From Candidatus Aegiribacteria sp. (GTDB taxonomy: Bacteria > Fermentibacterota > Fermentibacteria > Fermentibacterales > JCC-6): a DNA stretch of 31,497 nucleotides. The stretch is taken from the NCBI GenBank assembly GCA_030642525.1, contig DAOWNO010000001.1, positions 1-31,497 on the forward strand, in the 5' to 3' direction. The notes below the pieces were generated by a model. The model saw only the letters and a list, made by a program, of their open reading frames with translations. It had not been told where the DNA came from and made no database searches. This document shows, in pieces, positions 15,514 through 24,130 of this stretch; the first letter of the stretch is position 1, and each line of letters starts with the position of its first letter. The translations under genes and the position numbers were made by a program.

Positions 15514-16248
15514 TCAGTGCATATAGGCGCCGGATTCTCCCAGCTCTTCAAGTACCATAAATGCTGAATCAGCATAAGGTCCATTTGGAGAGAGGATCAG
15601 ATAATTATTTATTGCATCTGATGCTCGCATGTAATCATGCCAGGTCAGATATACCTGAGCCAGACCCCAGTAGGCTGGAGCATATCCTGAACCTGCTAAA
15701 GGGAGAAGAAGCTCTCGTGCTTCTCCTCCGCGCGAGGTATTCCTGTAAACAGATGCCAGCAGGATAAGTGATTCTATTCCGATTGATCCTGGAGTCTGCA
15801 GATTTTTGATGAACCACATTTCCGCAGATGCTGTATCCCCGGCAGCGAGTTCTGCCTTCCCGCTGAGCAACCAGATCTCAGGATTGGTCGGTGTTCTGAG
15901 AAATGCGCTGTCAGCCATAATCAGAGCGCGTTCGGGAAGGTTGATCATGAGCAGAAGGTTTGAAAGCTCATAATAACCACGGTAATCCTCAGGGCATGAT
16001 TCAATGTATTGCCTGTAATATTCTTCTGATCTGTTCCATGAGGATCGTACCAGATGAACCTTACCAAGACCAAGAAGAGCCGGATAGCAGTCTCCGCTGA
16101 TTTCCAGCGCAAGAATGAATTCCTCTTCAGCCTGTTCGAGCAATCCCTGATTGAGGTAAGCATTGCCTGTGTCAAGATGGAGCTGTGCAGACAGTTCATT
16201 GATATCAAGGGATTGAGAGAACAGACTCAGAATCAGAATAATGCACAT
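15514..16248 (-). CDS. Exported TPR-repeat protein
   Basis: 244 aa from the ATG at 16248 (a TTG at 16254 is the alternative). Residues 1-14 (MCIILILSLFSQS) are a short hydrophobic signal-like segment. About five TPR units follow from residue 20 to 225, for example AQLHLDTGNAYLNQGLLEQA, PALLGLGKVHLVRSSWNRSE, PEIWLLSGKAELAAGDTASA and APAYWGLAQVYLTWHDYMRA. TPRs are protein-binding scaffolds; the partner is unknown. The Cys at position 2 of the mature-looking start does not form a lipobox. It is divergent from lpdA and probably co-transcribed with the DUF4282-like gene. Location: likely periplasm or membrane-attached. Confidence 0.85.
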   Translation of the reverse strand: MCIILILSLFSQSLDINELSAQLHLDTGNAYLNQGLLEQAEEEFILALEISGDCYPALLGLGKVHLVRSSWNRSEEYYRQYIESCPEDYRGYYELSNLLLMINLPERALIMADSAFLRTPTNPEIWLLSGKAELAAGDTASAEMWFIKNLQTPGSIGIESLILLASVYRNTSRGGEARELLLPLAGSGYAPAYWGLAQVYLTWHDYMRASDAINNYLILSPNGPYADSAFMVLEELGESGAYMH

Positions 16249-16267
16249 ATTCAACCTACCCTTTCCT

Positions 16268-16321
16268 GATAATATACCTTATCATATTTCCAGTTGGGTG
16301 AATAGTCACATCGGATATTAT
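16268..16321 (+). promoter_or_regulatory. Divergent promoter region for lpdA and the TPR gene, with small inverted repeat
   Basis: A 5-bp inverted repeat GATAA-N6-TTATC spans 16268-16283. For lpdA a plausible promoter is TTGGGT (16294-16299), 16-nt spacer, TATTAT (16316-16321). Matches are modest and the repeat could be chance. Confidence 0.35.
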
Positions 16322-16342
16322 CAACATTAAGAAGGAAATCCA

Positions 16343-17701
16343 ATGAGTTCATACGATCTTGTAATTATAGGCGGCGGACCTGCGGGTTATGTACCGGCAA
16401 TCAGGGCGGCACAGTTCGGGCGGCGAGTAGCAGTTGTTGAAGAAGAAGATCTTGGTGGAACATGTCTTAACAGAGGATGCATACCCACGAAGACTCTGGT
16501 AGCAAGTACATCCCTGCTTCGTCATGCAGCTTCAGCAAAGCGGTTTGGGCTTGAGGGGGAGCTTTCATTCTCATGGGATAAACTTGCCCGGAGGAAAGAT
16601 TTCGTAGTGAAGCGACTCAGAAAAGGAGTTGAAGCGCATTTAAGCAATCTGGGAATTGATATCATCAGAGAGCACGGCACCATCAAAGGACCGAATGAGG
16701 TTCTTGCGGGGAATATTCTTCTAAGGACAGAAAGCATATTGCTCTCTCCCGGATCAGTTCCGATTCAACCGGGTCCTTTTGCGATAGATGGAGTTCAAAC
16801 CAGCCGGGATGTTCTTGCCTGGGATTCGCTTCCGGAGAGTCTGATAATCGTCGGCGGAGGCGTAATCGGCTGTGAATTTGCGTTTATTTTTTCCAGTCTG
16901 GGCGTAAAGATTTCAATTATTGAAATGCTGCCCTCCATTCTGCCGGGTATTGATGAAGATGTGACGCAGGTCGTACTTAAATCCCTCCGGCGCTCGGGAG
17001 TTGCAATAATGATAGAAAATTCCGTCAAAGGGATTGATGTGGGAAAACACAAAATAACTGCTGTTCTTTCGGATAACACTGAATTGTCTGCGGAACGTCT
17101 TCTGGTATCCATCGGGAGAAAACCAAGGCTTGAAGAGCTTGGGCTTTTCGAAACGGGGATCGAATTCACCTCATCCGGAATTGTAACGAATGAAAAACAA
17201 ATGACAAATCTTCCCGGAGTATACGCAGCGGGGGATGCTACCGGTAAATGGCAACTTTCCCATGCGGGGACTGCTCAGGCTTTGACAGCGGTCGAGCACC
17301 TTTTCGGAAATGGAGAACGTACTGTAAATCCCGATGCGATGTCAGGATGCATTTTCACAAATCCGGAGATTGCCATTGTAGGACCCGGGCAGGAAGAATG
17401 GGAAAGAAGAGGAATTCCTGTGAAAACCAGGATTTCCAGATACATAGCTAATGGCAAGGCTGTCAGTATGAACGAAACAGATGGTTTCATAAAGGTAATT
17501 GCCCGTGAATCTGATGATACCGTGATCGGTATCCAGATCGTGGGAGCTGACGCGAGCAGTCTTGTCGGTGAAGCGGTTATGGCTGTTAATCTTGGCGTGA
17601 GCGCATCATCTCTGGGCATGATGATTCATCCTCACCCTACTCTCACTGAGCTGTTCATGGAAGCCGGAGAGGCTTTTGGAGAGGGAGCAATTCATGGCTG
17701 A
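16343..17701 (+). CDS. lpdA: Dihydrolipoyl dehydrogenase (E3)
   Basis: Reoxidises protein-bound dihydrolipoamide with NAD+ in 2-oxoacid dehydrogenase complexes or the glycine cleavage system. It is 452 aa. FAD-binding GGGPAG (10-15), the redox pair C41/C46 in CLNRGC, the NAD-binding VGGGVIGCEF near 166-176, the second FAD motif YAAGDATG, and the catalytic His in HPHPTLTE (429-436) are all present. The ATG follows AAGAAGGAA. The last 8 nt overlap mazG. No E1, E2 or gcvH gene is nearby, so the partner complex is encoded elsewhere. Other pyridine nucleotide disulfide reductases are less likely because of the HPHPTLTE end. Confidence 0.95.
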   Translation: MSSYDLVIIGGGPAGYVPAIRAAQFGRRVAVVEEEDLGGTCLNRGCIPTKTLVASTSLLRHAASAKRFGLEGELSFSWDKLARRKDFVVKRLRKGVEAHLSNLGIDIIREHGTIKGPNEVLAGNILLRTESILLSPGSVPIQPGPFAIDGVQTSRDVLAWDSLPESLIIVGGGVIGCEFAFIFSSLGVKISIIEMLPSILPGIDEDVTQVVLKSLRRSGVAIMIENSVKGIDVGKHKITAVLSDNTELSAERLLVSIGRKPRLEELGLFETGIEFTSSGIVTNEKQMTNLPGVYAAGDATGKWQLSHAGTAQALTAVEHLFGNGERTVNPDAMSGCIFTNPEIAIVGPGQEEWERRGIPVKTRISRYIANGKAVSMNETDGFIKVIARESDDTVIGIQIVGADASSLVGEAVMAVNLGVSASSLGMMIHPHPTLTELFMEAGEAFGEGAIHG

Positions 17702-18473
17702 ACATTGCATGGATGCGATAGTCGAACTCATTGATATCGTCAGAACACTCAGAAGTCCTGAGGGGTGCAGCTGGGATCGAAAACAGACAGTGGAATCTCT
17801 CTGTCCCTACATGCTTGAAGAAGCATATGAAGTTGCCGACGCAATTGAAAAGAAAGATATGAATCTTCTGAGAGCAGAACTTGGAGATCTGCTGCTGCAT
17901 GTAATCATGTCTGCGATGATCTGTGAGGAAGGCGGGATGTTTTCGCTGAAGGATGTTGTAAATGGCATTTCCATGAAACTTGTTCGAAGACATCCTCATG
18001 TATTCGGTAAAAACAGGGATGATCTTTCCCCCGAAGAAGTCGAAAAACAGTGGGAGGCAATTAAGGCATTTGAGAAGAAGAAAGAAGGTTTCTTCAGCTC
18101 TGTTCCATCAGGCATGCCCGCTCTTCAGACAGCCTGGAGAATACAGCAGAGAGCATCAGAGGTTGGTTTCGACTGGCCTGATGCTTCGGGGGCTAAAAGT
18201 AAGATATTCGAAGAATTCGAAGAATTTGAAGCTGCAATTGAAAACGGGGATACAGATGCTCAGAAAATAGAGTTTGGAGATATTCTATTCAGCATAGTGA
18301 ACTATTGCAGACTGCTTGGTTTAGAACCGGAAGCTGTTCTAAGAATGAGCAATACAAAGTTTATTGAAAGATTCACTCAGATGGAGAGGATTCTGGCAGA
18401 ATCAGGGTGCTCGCTGGATGAGTCAGATACTGATATGATGGAAAACGCATGGGATAAAGCAAAATTCCTGTAG
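17694..18473 (+). CDS. mazG: Nucleoside triphosphate pyrophosphohydrolase MazG
   Basis: 259 aa from the ATG at 17694 (GGAGAGGGAG just upstream); a TTG at 17676 is possible but less likely. The first MazG domain has CSWD (25-28), the metal-binding E42-E43-x2-E46 and D49, and ELGDLLL (62-68). A second, more divergent domain (RIQQRASEVGFDWPD, IFEEFEEFEAAI, EFGDILFSIV) follows, as in full-length E. coli-type MazG. It hydrolyses NTPs to NMP and PPi, cleaning nucleotide pools and lowering ppGpp in E. coli. It overlaps lpdA by 8 nt. Confidence 0.96.
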   Translation: MAEHCMDAIVELIDIVRTLRSPEGCSWDRKQTVESLCPYMLEEAYEVADAIEKKDMNLLRAELGDLLLHVIMSAMICEEGGMFSLKDVVNGISMKLVRRHPHVFGKNRDDLSPEEVEKQWEAIKAFEKKKEGFFSSVPSGMPALQTAWRIQQRASEVGFDWPDASGAKSKIFEEFEEFEAAIENGDTDAQKIEFGDILFSIVNYCRLLGLEPEAVLRMSNTKFIERFTQMERILAESGCSLDESDTDMMENAWDKAKFL

Positions 18474-18490
18474 CATAATGATGGTTCAGT

Positions 18491-19825
18491 TCATTTGTTT
18501 CTTTTGTGGATGTACATTTGCTTATCCGCTTCAACCAGGGTTTCACGGATTGATATACCTGTGGTGGGATCCCAGTGAGCATTCCCGATAGAGAGTGTAA
18601 CCGGTGTGCCGATGATATTTGTAGTTACCTCCGCAAGTTGTGAATTCTCCAGAATCCTCTCCCGTACCACTGTTGCTGTCAGACCTGTTTCTATCAGAAT
18701 AAGAAGAAATTCGTCTCCTCCGTAACGAATCAGGAAATCTGTTTCTCTGATGGAATTACCCAGAAATATTGCAACTTCCTTCAGGATTCTGTCACCTGTC
18801 TGATGTCCATAGAGATCATTTATCTGTTTGAAATTGTCTATATCAACAATCAGGAATCCAATCCTGCTGTTGTATCTTTCAGCACGCATCTTTTCACGGC
18901 TTATGGCTATCTGGAAGAAATTCCTGTTGAATACTCCTGTAAGAGAATCATGAATAGCCAGATTTCTCAGTTTTCGCTCAAGAGTGATTCTCTCAATGGT
19001 TCCTGAAAGATGGCCCGCAAGCATCTCAAACATATCCGTGTCGTCATTGGTGAACGCATTCGGTTCTCTTGAGAGTATCTGGAATACTGCTTCTGATGCG
19101 ATCGGAATCGTGATGCCGGATCTGAACACATCATCCTCAGCATTGCTGCCAGGCATATCATCATGGCTTTCAAACTGAAAGGTTCGCTTTTCGGCAAAGG
19201 TCATGCCGGTAAGACCAAAATCGAGATCTGTCTCGCTTCCAATTTTTTCACTCAGTTCCGAAGAAGTCGTTACCGTGATAAGAATGCCATCCTGCTCCTG
19301 GAATATCTGGTACAGGGCAGTACTCAAGAGTAATTCCGCTGCCCTTATCGTAATCTTGAATGCTTTCATCTTCATTGTACAGGTTTCAAGTTTTGAAGCG
19401 GTATCATGAAGTATTCTCAGTCTGCGTCTGGTCAGGCGCAGCTGCCAGTCAAGATGTTTTCGTTCTATGGAGTGCCTGATGGCTCGGGAAAGATTTTCCG
19501 GATCAAGTTTGTTCTTTGCGAGAAATTCCTGTGCGCCTGCTTTCATACAGTTGAGTTCCAGCTTTTGATCATCAAGTCCGGTGAGGACTATTAATGGAGT
19601 CTTTGTGGCATTTTTGCATATTTCAAAGGTTATTTCTTCACATGAACAGTCCGGCAGGTTGAGAGAAGATATGATTACATCAAATGAACCATCTGATATC
19701 CGTTTCAATGCGGCATCAAGAGATTCTGATCTTTCGATGTGGAATCGATTTGAAGTGATGTTTCTCAGTGTCTTCCTTATATATCTGGCATCCTCGAGAT
19801 TGTCTTCTATCAGCAACAGATTCAA
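18491..19825 (-). CDS. Diguanylate cyclase with degenerate receiver and GAF-like domain
   Basis: 444 aa in order REC-like (1-125), GAF-like (about 150-275), GGDEF (about 285-444). The GGDEF motif GGDEF is at 369-373, with DIDNFKQINDLYGH upstream and an RxxD inhibitory site RETD (360-363), so it should make c-di-GMP with product feedback. In the receiver, the acidic pair ED (7-8), T82 and K104 are kept, but the phospho-acceptor position reads SFDVIISSLNLPD: Ser54 replaces Asp. It cannot be phosphorylated in the usual way. The start is TTG at 19825; no ATG is available before the in-frame TAA. It converges on mazG with 17 nt between stops. Confidence 0.92.
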   Translation of the reverse strand: MNLLLIEDNLEDARYIRKTLRNITSNRFHIERSESLDAALKRISDGSFDVIISSLNLPDCSCEEITFEICKNATKTPLIVLTGLDDQKLELNCMKAGAQEFLAKNKLDPENLSRAIRHSIERKHLDWQLRLTRRRLRILHDTASKLETCTMKMKAFKITIRAAELLLSTALYQIFQEQDGILITVTTSSELSEKIGSETDLDFGLTGMTFAEKRTFQFESHDDMPGSNAEDDVFRSGITIPIASEAVFQILSREPNAFTNDDTDMFEMLAGHLSGTIERITLERKLRNLAIHDSLTGVFNRNFFQIAISREKMRAERYNSRIGFLIVDIDNFKQINDLYGHQTGDRILKEVAIFLGNSIRETDFLIRYGGDEFLLILIETGLTATVVRERILENSQLAEVTTNIIGTPVTLSIGNAHWDPTTGISIRETLVEADKQMYIHKRNK

Positions 19826-20063
19826 TGAAGGATCTATTATGCAACCTTCGCATTCTTAATTAATGACCAATTATATACTATAAACGCATATTATTTATAA
19901 TATCCAAAAATCAAGCATCTCATTCTTCCGGAATCTTGATCATAAGGATTCTATAACCCGGTATATAATAGAGAACAGATACTTCGTGTCGTCAAGAAGC
20001 CTTGAAATCAGCTGCAATTCTGATAGGCTTGACTTCAACAAAGTAACATACAATCCTATTCCA
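19826..20063. promoter_or_regulatory. AT-rich divergent intergenic region
   Basis: This 238-nt AT-rich region separates the diguanylate cyclase and the propeller gene. A -10-like TATAAT lies at 19964-19969 on the plus strand, with only weak -35 candidates (TTGATC at 19936-19941 is 22 nt away). On the minus strand TATAAT reads at 19875-19870. No repeat or RNA structure was recognised. Confidence 0.35.
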
Positions 20064-21035
20064 ATGCATTCGACTATTATAACTTTATGTTCAAATCCTC
20101 TGGTTGAATTATCCGGGCTGATCTTCTCACTTCTGACCCCTTTGTCATTTGCCGCATCAAGTGAGTTGTCAGCGGAATTTGAACAGGCGAAAGGTAATTC
20201 TCTTCATGGAATACAGTTGCCCGCCGGTTACACAGCTTCGGTATTCTGTATTGATGTGAATGGCGCGGACGGGCTCGCATTATCTTCCTCAGGGGATATT
20301 TATGCGGTCTCTGAAGCTGATGGCTGTATCTACAAAATTGATGAGAATGGCTGTAAAGAAAGTATTGCTGATGGATTCAGGAATCCTGAAGGAATAGCAG
20401 TAAGCGGATCAGGAATGATTTATATTGTCGAGGACATCGAGGAAGGCCGTTTGATTGGAATAACTCCGTCAGGTGATACGGAGGTTATCACTGAAGATCT
20501 CTCCTTCCCGGAGGGAGTTGCGGTTACAAGGGATGGCAATGTTCTGATTACCGAATCCTCAATCGAATCGGAATTGTTATTTCCCATTTTCTCAGAGGTC
20601 AAGCAGGTAAATTCGGAAGGTCTTCATTCTATTTACTCATCGCTTTATCTCTGGAGCTTATCGGATATTGCCGTAGACAGCTCCGGGACTATATATGTGT
20701 GTAATGAGCTGTCGGGCTATGGTTTCATAACGGCGTCCGTCATTCGAATTGATCCCTCCGATGGATCCTGGAGTGTTTTCTGCAGGGGGCTTCATGCATG
20801 TGAGGGTATATGCTTTGATGTTAATGGAGCGTTTCCGATGTATGTTGTCGAGGAGGATACAGGAGATGGTTCCGGAAGGATCAGTGTTGTCGATGAAGAT
20901 GGTGTTGCCACCGTATTTGGCTCCGGTTTTCAGAATCTTGAGGATATCGTGGTGGACAGATCAGGCAGGATCTATGTGAGTGAGGATACCAGTGGCAGAA
21001 TTATTCTCATTCGAAAGAAAACTCATGAAGGTTAA
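20064..21035 (+). CDS. Exported NHL/SMP-30-type beta-propeller protein
   Basis: 323 aa from the ATG at 20064; a GTG at 19986 would add 26 residues. No good ribosome binding site precedes either. A hydrophobic segment near residues 13-32 (LVELSGLIFSLLTPLSFAA) followed by AASS suggests a signal peptide. From about residue 50 the sequence is built of six-ish repeats of about 40 residues with G-x-IYV and P-E-G-IAV (for example GFRNPEGIAVSGSGMIYIVE, SFPEGVAVTRDGNVLITES, LSDIAVDSSGTIYVCNE, NLEDIVVDRSGRIYVSED), as in NHL, SMP-30 and Vgb-type propellers. Catalytic residues of SMP-30 lactonases could not be assigned, so a binding role is equally possible. The next gene has its own promoter. Confidence 0.85.
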   Translation: MHSTIITLCSNPLVELSGLIFSLLTPLSFAASSELSAEFEQAKGNSLHGIQLPAGYTASVFCIDVNGADGLALSSSGDIYAVSEADGCIYKIDENGCKESIADGFRNPEGIAVSGSGMIYIVEDIEEGRLIGITPSGDTEVITEDLSFPEGVAVTRDGNVLITESSIESELLFPIFSEVKQVNSEGLHSIYSSLYLWSLSDIAVDSSGTIYVCNELSGYGFITASVIRIDPSDGSWSVFCRGLHACEGICFDVNGAFPMYVVEEDTGDGSGRISVVDEDGVATVFGSGFQNLEDIVVDRSGRIYVSEDTSGRIILIRKKTHEG

Positions 21036-21045
21036 TAGCCTGGAA

Positions 21046-21075
21046 TTGTCATAGCCCGCAAATTTCACTATTCTG
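21046..21075 (+). promoter_or_regulatory. Promoter for the acyl-CoA carboxylase operon
   Basis: TTGTCA (21046-21051), an 18-nt spacer and TATTCT (21070-21075) lie in the 69-nt gap before the carboxyltransferase gene. A transcript start near 21082 gives a leader of about 23 nt. This separates the carboxylase genes from the propeller gene. Confidence 0.45.
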
Positions 21076-21104
21076 CAACGAATATTACTGAATGGGGGAT
21101 TCGA

Positions 21105-22637
21105 GTGTCCAGACTTGACGATTTAAGAACAGAAGCGCTTAAAGGCGGCGGAGAGAAGAAGATCCAGAAGCGTCGTGAATCCGGCAAACTTACTGCACGG
21201 GAACGACTTCATCTCCTTCTGGACACCGATACGTTTCATGAAATTGGTATGCTGGTTACTCATAACTGTTACGATTTCGGTATGGATGGAAAAAGGATTC
21301 CAGGTGATGGCGTTGTTACCGGGTATGGTACTATTCATGGTCGAAATGTGTATGCGTACGCGGAGGATTTCACGATTTTCGGTGGATCTCTGTCAAAAGC
21401 TGTCGCTGACAAGATATCACGTATTCAGGATCTTGCTCTGAAGAACGGTTCACCCATTATCGCCATAAAAGATTCCGGAGGAGCACGTATCCAGGAGGGA
21501 GTCAATTCCCTTGCGGGGTACGGGGATATATTTTTCAACAATGTAAAAGCCTCAGGTGTTATTCCCCAGATATCAGCGATAATGGGACCATGTGCGGGAG
21601 GAGCAGTCTATTCTCCGGCACTTACAGATTTCGTTTTCATGGTTGATCATTCAGGATACATGTTTCTGACAGGACCTGATGTTATTCGTGAGGTTACACA
21701 TGAAGATGTGACTTTTGAAGAACTTGGTGGTGCAGTTGCACATAGCACGAAAAGCGGTATTTCTCATTTTGCCGTGGAGTCCGAGGAAAAATGTCTGGCA
21801 ATGATCAGGGAGCTTTTGACATACCTTCCGCAGAACAATATCGACGATCCACCTCAGATTGAATGTATCGATTCCATCGACAGAAGTGATGAATCACTTG
21901 ATTCAATAGTGCCGTCCGATTCTTCCAGGCCATACGATATGATGACAGTGCTGAAATCAGTAGTGGACGATGGTGCAATATTTGAAATTCAATCCGGATT
22001 TGCTCCAAACATGATTATCGGTCTGGCCAGAATGGATGGCAAACCGGTTGGTCTTGTTGCCAATCAGCCTGCTGTTCTTGCGGGAGTGCTCGATACTTTG
22101 TCTTCAGCTAAAGCCGCTCGATTTATCAGGTTCTGCGACTGCTTCAACATACCTCTATTAGTGTTTGAAGACGCGCCGGGATTCCTGCCGGGAGTTGATC
22201 AGGAGCATGCCGGAGTAATAAGAGAAGGCGCTAAACTGCTGTTTGCTTTCTGCGAGGCCACGATTCCAAGGATAACGGTGGTCACAAGAAAAGCATTTGG
22301 AGGCGCTTACATAGCCATGAATTCCAAGAATATCGGGGCGGATATCAATTTTGCCTGGCCTACGGGACAGATCGCTGTGATGGGAGCGAAAGGAGCCGTG
22401 AAGATTCTGTTCAAAAGGGATATCGCCACGGATGAGGACCCCGAAGCAAAGCGTCAGTTGCTCATAGATGAATACAACGAGAAATTCAGTAATCCTTTTG
22501 TTTCCGCGGAAATGGGATTTATTGACGAAGTAATAAAACCGCACGAAACAAGACCCAGGCTTATCGCAGCCCTCAGGACACTATCCGGTAAACGTGTCAG
22601 TAATCCGCCTAAGAAGCACTGTAATGGGCCTATATAA
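21105..22637 (+). CDS. Acyl-CoA carboxylase carboxyltransferase subunit (propionyl-CoA type)
   Basis: Transfers the carboxyl group from carboxybiotin to an acyl-CoA, most likely propionyl-CoA. It is 510 aa. The N-terminal ARERLHLLLD, DSGGARIQEGVNSLAGYGDIF and SGVIPQISAIMGPCAGGAVYSPA blocks, and the C-terminal FCDCFNIPLLVFEDAPGFLPG and TRKAFGGAYIAMNSK blocks, are those of PccB/MmdA. The GTG at 21105 follows GGGGGA. It overlaps accC by 1-4 nt (TAATG). Together with biotin carboxylase and the carrier it makes a complete three-subunit carboxylase. Methylmalonyl-CoA decarboxylase MmdA has the same family but would need a membrane beta subunit, which is absent here. Confidence 0.94.
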   Translation: MSRLDDLRTEALKGGGEKKIQKRRESGKLTARERLHLLLDTDTFHEIGMLVTHNCYDFGMDGKRIPGDGVVTGYGTIHGRNVYAYAEDFTIFGGSLSKAVADKISRIQDLALKNGSPIIAIKDSGGARIQEGVNSLAGYGDIFFNNVKASGVIPQISAIMGPCAGGAVYSPALTDFVFMVDHSGYMFLTGPDVIREVTHEDVTFEELGGAVAHSTKSGISHFAVESEEKCLAMIRELLTYLPQNNIDDPPQIECIDSIDRSDESLDSIVPSDSSRPYDMMTVLKSVVDDGAIFEIQSGFAPNMIIGLARMDGKPVGLVANQPAVLAGVLDTLSSAKAARFIRFCDCFNIPLLVFEDAPGFLPGVDQEHAGVIREGAKLLFAFCEATIPRITVVTRKAFGGAYIAMNSKNIGADINFAWPTGQIAVMGAKGAVKILFKRDIATDEDPEAKRQLLIDEYNEKFSNPFVSAEMGFIDEVIKPHETRPRLIAALRTLSGKRVSNPPKKHCNGPI

Positions 22638-24130
22638 TGGAAATCAAAAGAATTCTTATCGCGAACAGGGGTGAAATTGCTGTTCGAATCGCCCGTGCCT
22701 GTTACGAGCTGGGCATTACTTCAGTAGCTGTATTCTCAGAGGCTGACAGATCGGCAAAACATGTTCGATACGCTGACGAAGCATATGAAATTGGCCCTCC
22801 TCCTTCCGGACAGAGTTACCTTGTTATTGAGAAAATCATAGAGACTGCGGTGAAGTCCAATTGCCAGGCAGTTCATCCGGGATACGGATTTCTGGCCGAG
22901 AATCCATTGCTGCCCGAAGCCTGCTCCGAAGCCGGGCTGATCTTTATCGGGCCGTCTCACCAGGCTATGGCTCTCCTGGGAAACAAGACTGAAGCCAGAA
23001 AATTGATGAAGAAGTCGGGGATTCCAATTATACCAGGGGTTATGGAGCCGCTGGCAACCGCAGATGAGGCAGTTTCCGCTGCCTGCACAATTGGTTATCC
23101 GGTTCTGCTGAAAGCTACGGCGGGTGGCGGAGGAAAAGGCGTCAGGGTAGTTGAATCACCGGACAAGCTGAGATCTGCTTTTGAGCGGGCTCAGGCTGAG
23201 GCTCTTTCCGCCTTCGGTAATCCCGATATTTATCTTGAGAAATTTATGCTGAAACCGAGACATATAGAAATACAGATCCTTGCTGATGAACACGGAAACG
23301 TAATCCATCTTAATGAGCGTGAATGTTCTGTCCAGAGACGTTATCAGAAACTGGTGGAGGAGTCTCCCAGCTGCATTGTTGATGAAGATCTGAGAAAAAG
23401 AATGGGTGAAGCTGCAGTGGAAGCTATCAGAGTATCAGGCTACACCAATGCGGGGACCGTTGAATTTCTTGTCGATTCCGACAGAAAATTCTTCTTCCTT
23501 GAAGTAAACGCACGGCTTCAGGTGGAACACCCTGTAACCGAACTCATTACCGGTGTGGATATTGTGAAGGAACAGATAAGAATCGCGTCCGGAGAACGAC
23601 TTTCCCTGAAACAGACGGATATAGGGATTAATGGAGCGGCAATAGAATGCAGAATATCCGCTGAAGATCCTGAAACGTTTCTTCCGTCCGTGGGGCTTAT
23701 CAGAGAGCTTATTGAACCCTCCGGACCTGGAATAAGAGTTGAATCAGGAATAGCTGAAGAATACGATGTTCCGGTCTATTATGATCCCCTTCTCTCCAAG
23801 GTCATATCATGGGGAAAGGACAGGGAAGAGGCAATCGTTCGAATGCTTCGGGCACTGAACGAATACAAGATAAAGGGGGTTAAAACCACAATTCCCTTCC
23901 ATAGAAGAGTTCTTGTGAACGAGGCTTTTGTCAGCGGGAATTATGACACGGGAATTGTCTCACAAATCGAACATACGGAAACGAGGGATTATCTTGAAAT
24001 CGCAGCGATTTCAGCTGCCATAGTCGCAATGACCGATGAACAGGTGAAATTCACTTCTGCTGCGCAGAAGACTGAGGCATGGAAACTGTCGGGAAGGATT
24101 TATGGTGGCATACGTAGTATCGGATGGTAA
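22637..24130 (+). CDS. accC: Biotin carboxylase subunit of the acyl-CoA carboxylase
   Basis: Carboxylates biotin on the carrier subunit with ATP and bicarbonate. 497 aa. N-terminal ILIANRGEIAVRIARAC, HPGYGFLAEN, the ATP-grasp glycine loop ATAGGGGKGVRVVE, the ECSVQRRYQKLVEESPS block, and FLEVNARLQVEHPVTE are all present. The ATG is joined to the carboxyltransferase stop as TAATG. The C-terminus (about 450-497) is longer than the E. coli enzyme and ends as in propionyl-CoA type carboxylases, and its last 29 nt overlap the carrier gene in another frame. It is cytosolic. The gene symbol follows the biotin carboxylase family; pccA-like is equally apt. Confidence 0.95.
   Translation: MEIKRILIANRGEIAVRIARACYELGITSVAVFSEADRSAKHVRYADEAYEIGPPPSGQSYLVIEKIIETAVKSNCQAVHPGYGFLAENPLLPEACSEAGLIFIGPSHQAMALLGNKTEARKLMKKSGIPIIPGVMEPLATADEAVSAACTIGYPVLLKATAGGGGKGVRVVESPDKLRSAFERAQAEALSAFGNPDIYLEKFMLKPRHIEIQILADEHGNVIHLNERECSVQRRYQKLVEESPSCIVDEDLRKRMGEAAVEAIRVSGYTNAGTVEFLVDSDRKFFFLEVNARLQVEHPVTELITGVDIVKEQIRIASGERLSLKQTDIGINGAAIECRISAEDPETFLPSVGLIRELIEPSGPGIRVESGIAEEYDVPVYYDPLLSKVISWGKDREEAIVRMLRALNEYKIKGVKTTIPFHRRVLVNEAFVSGNYDTGIVSQIEHTETRDYLEIAAISAAIVAMTDEQVKFTSAAQKTEAWKLSGRIYGGIRSIGW

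Noticed and set aside
18474..18490. Terminator between mazG and the diguanylate cyclase
   Set aside because: The 17-nt gap has no GC hairpin or T-run on either strand.
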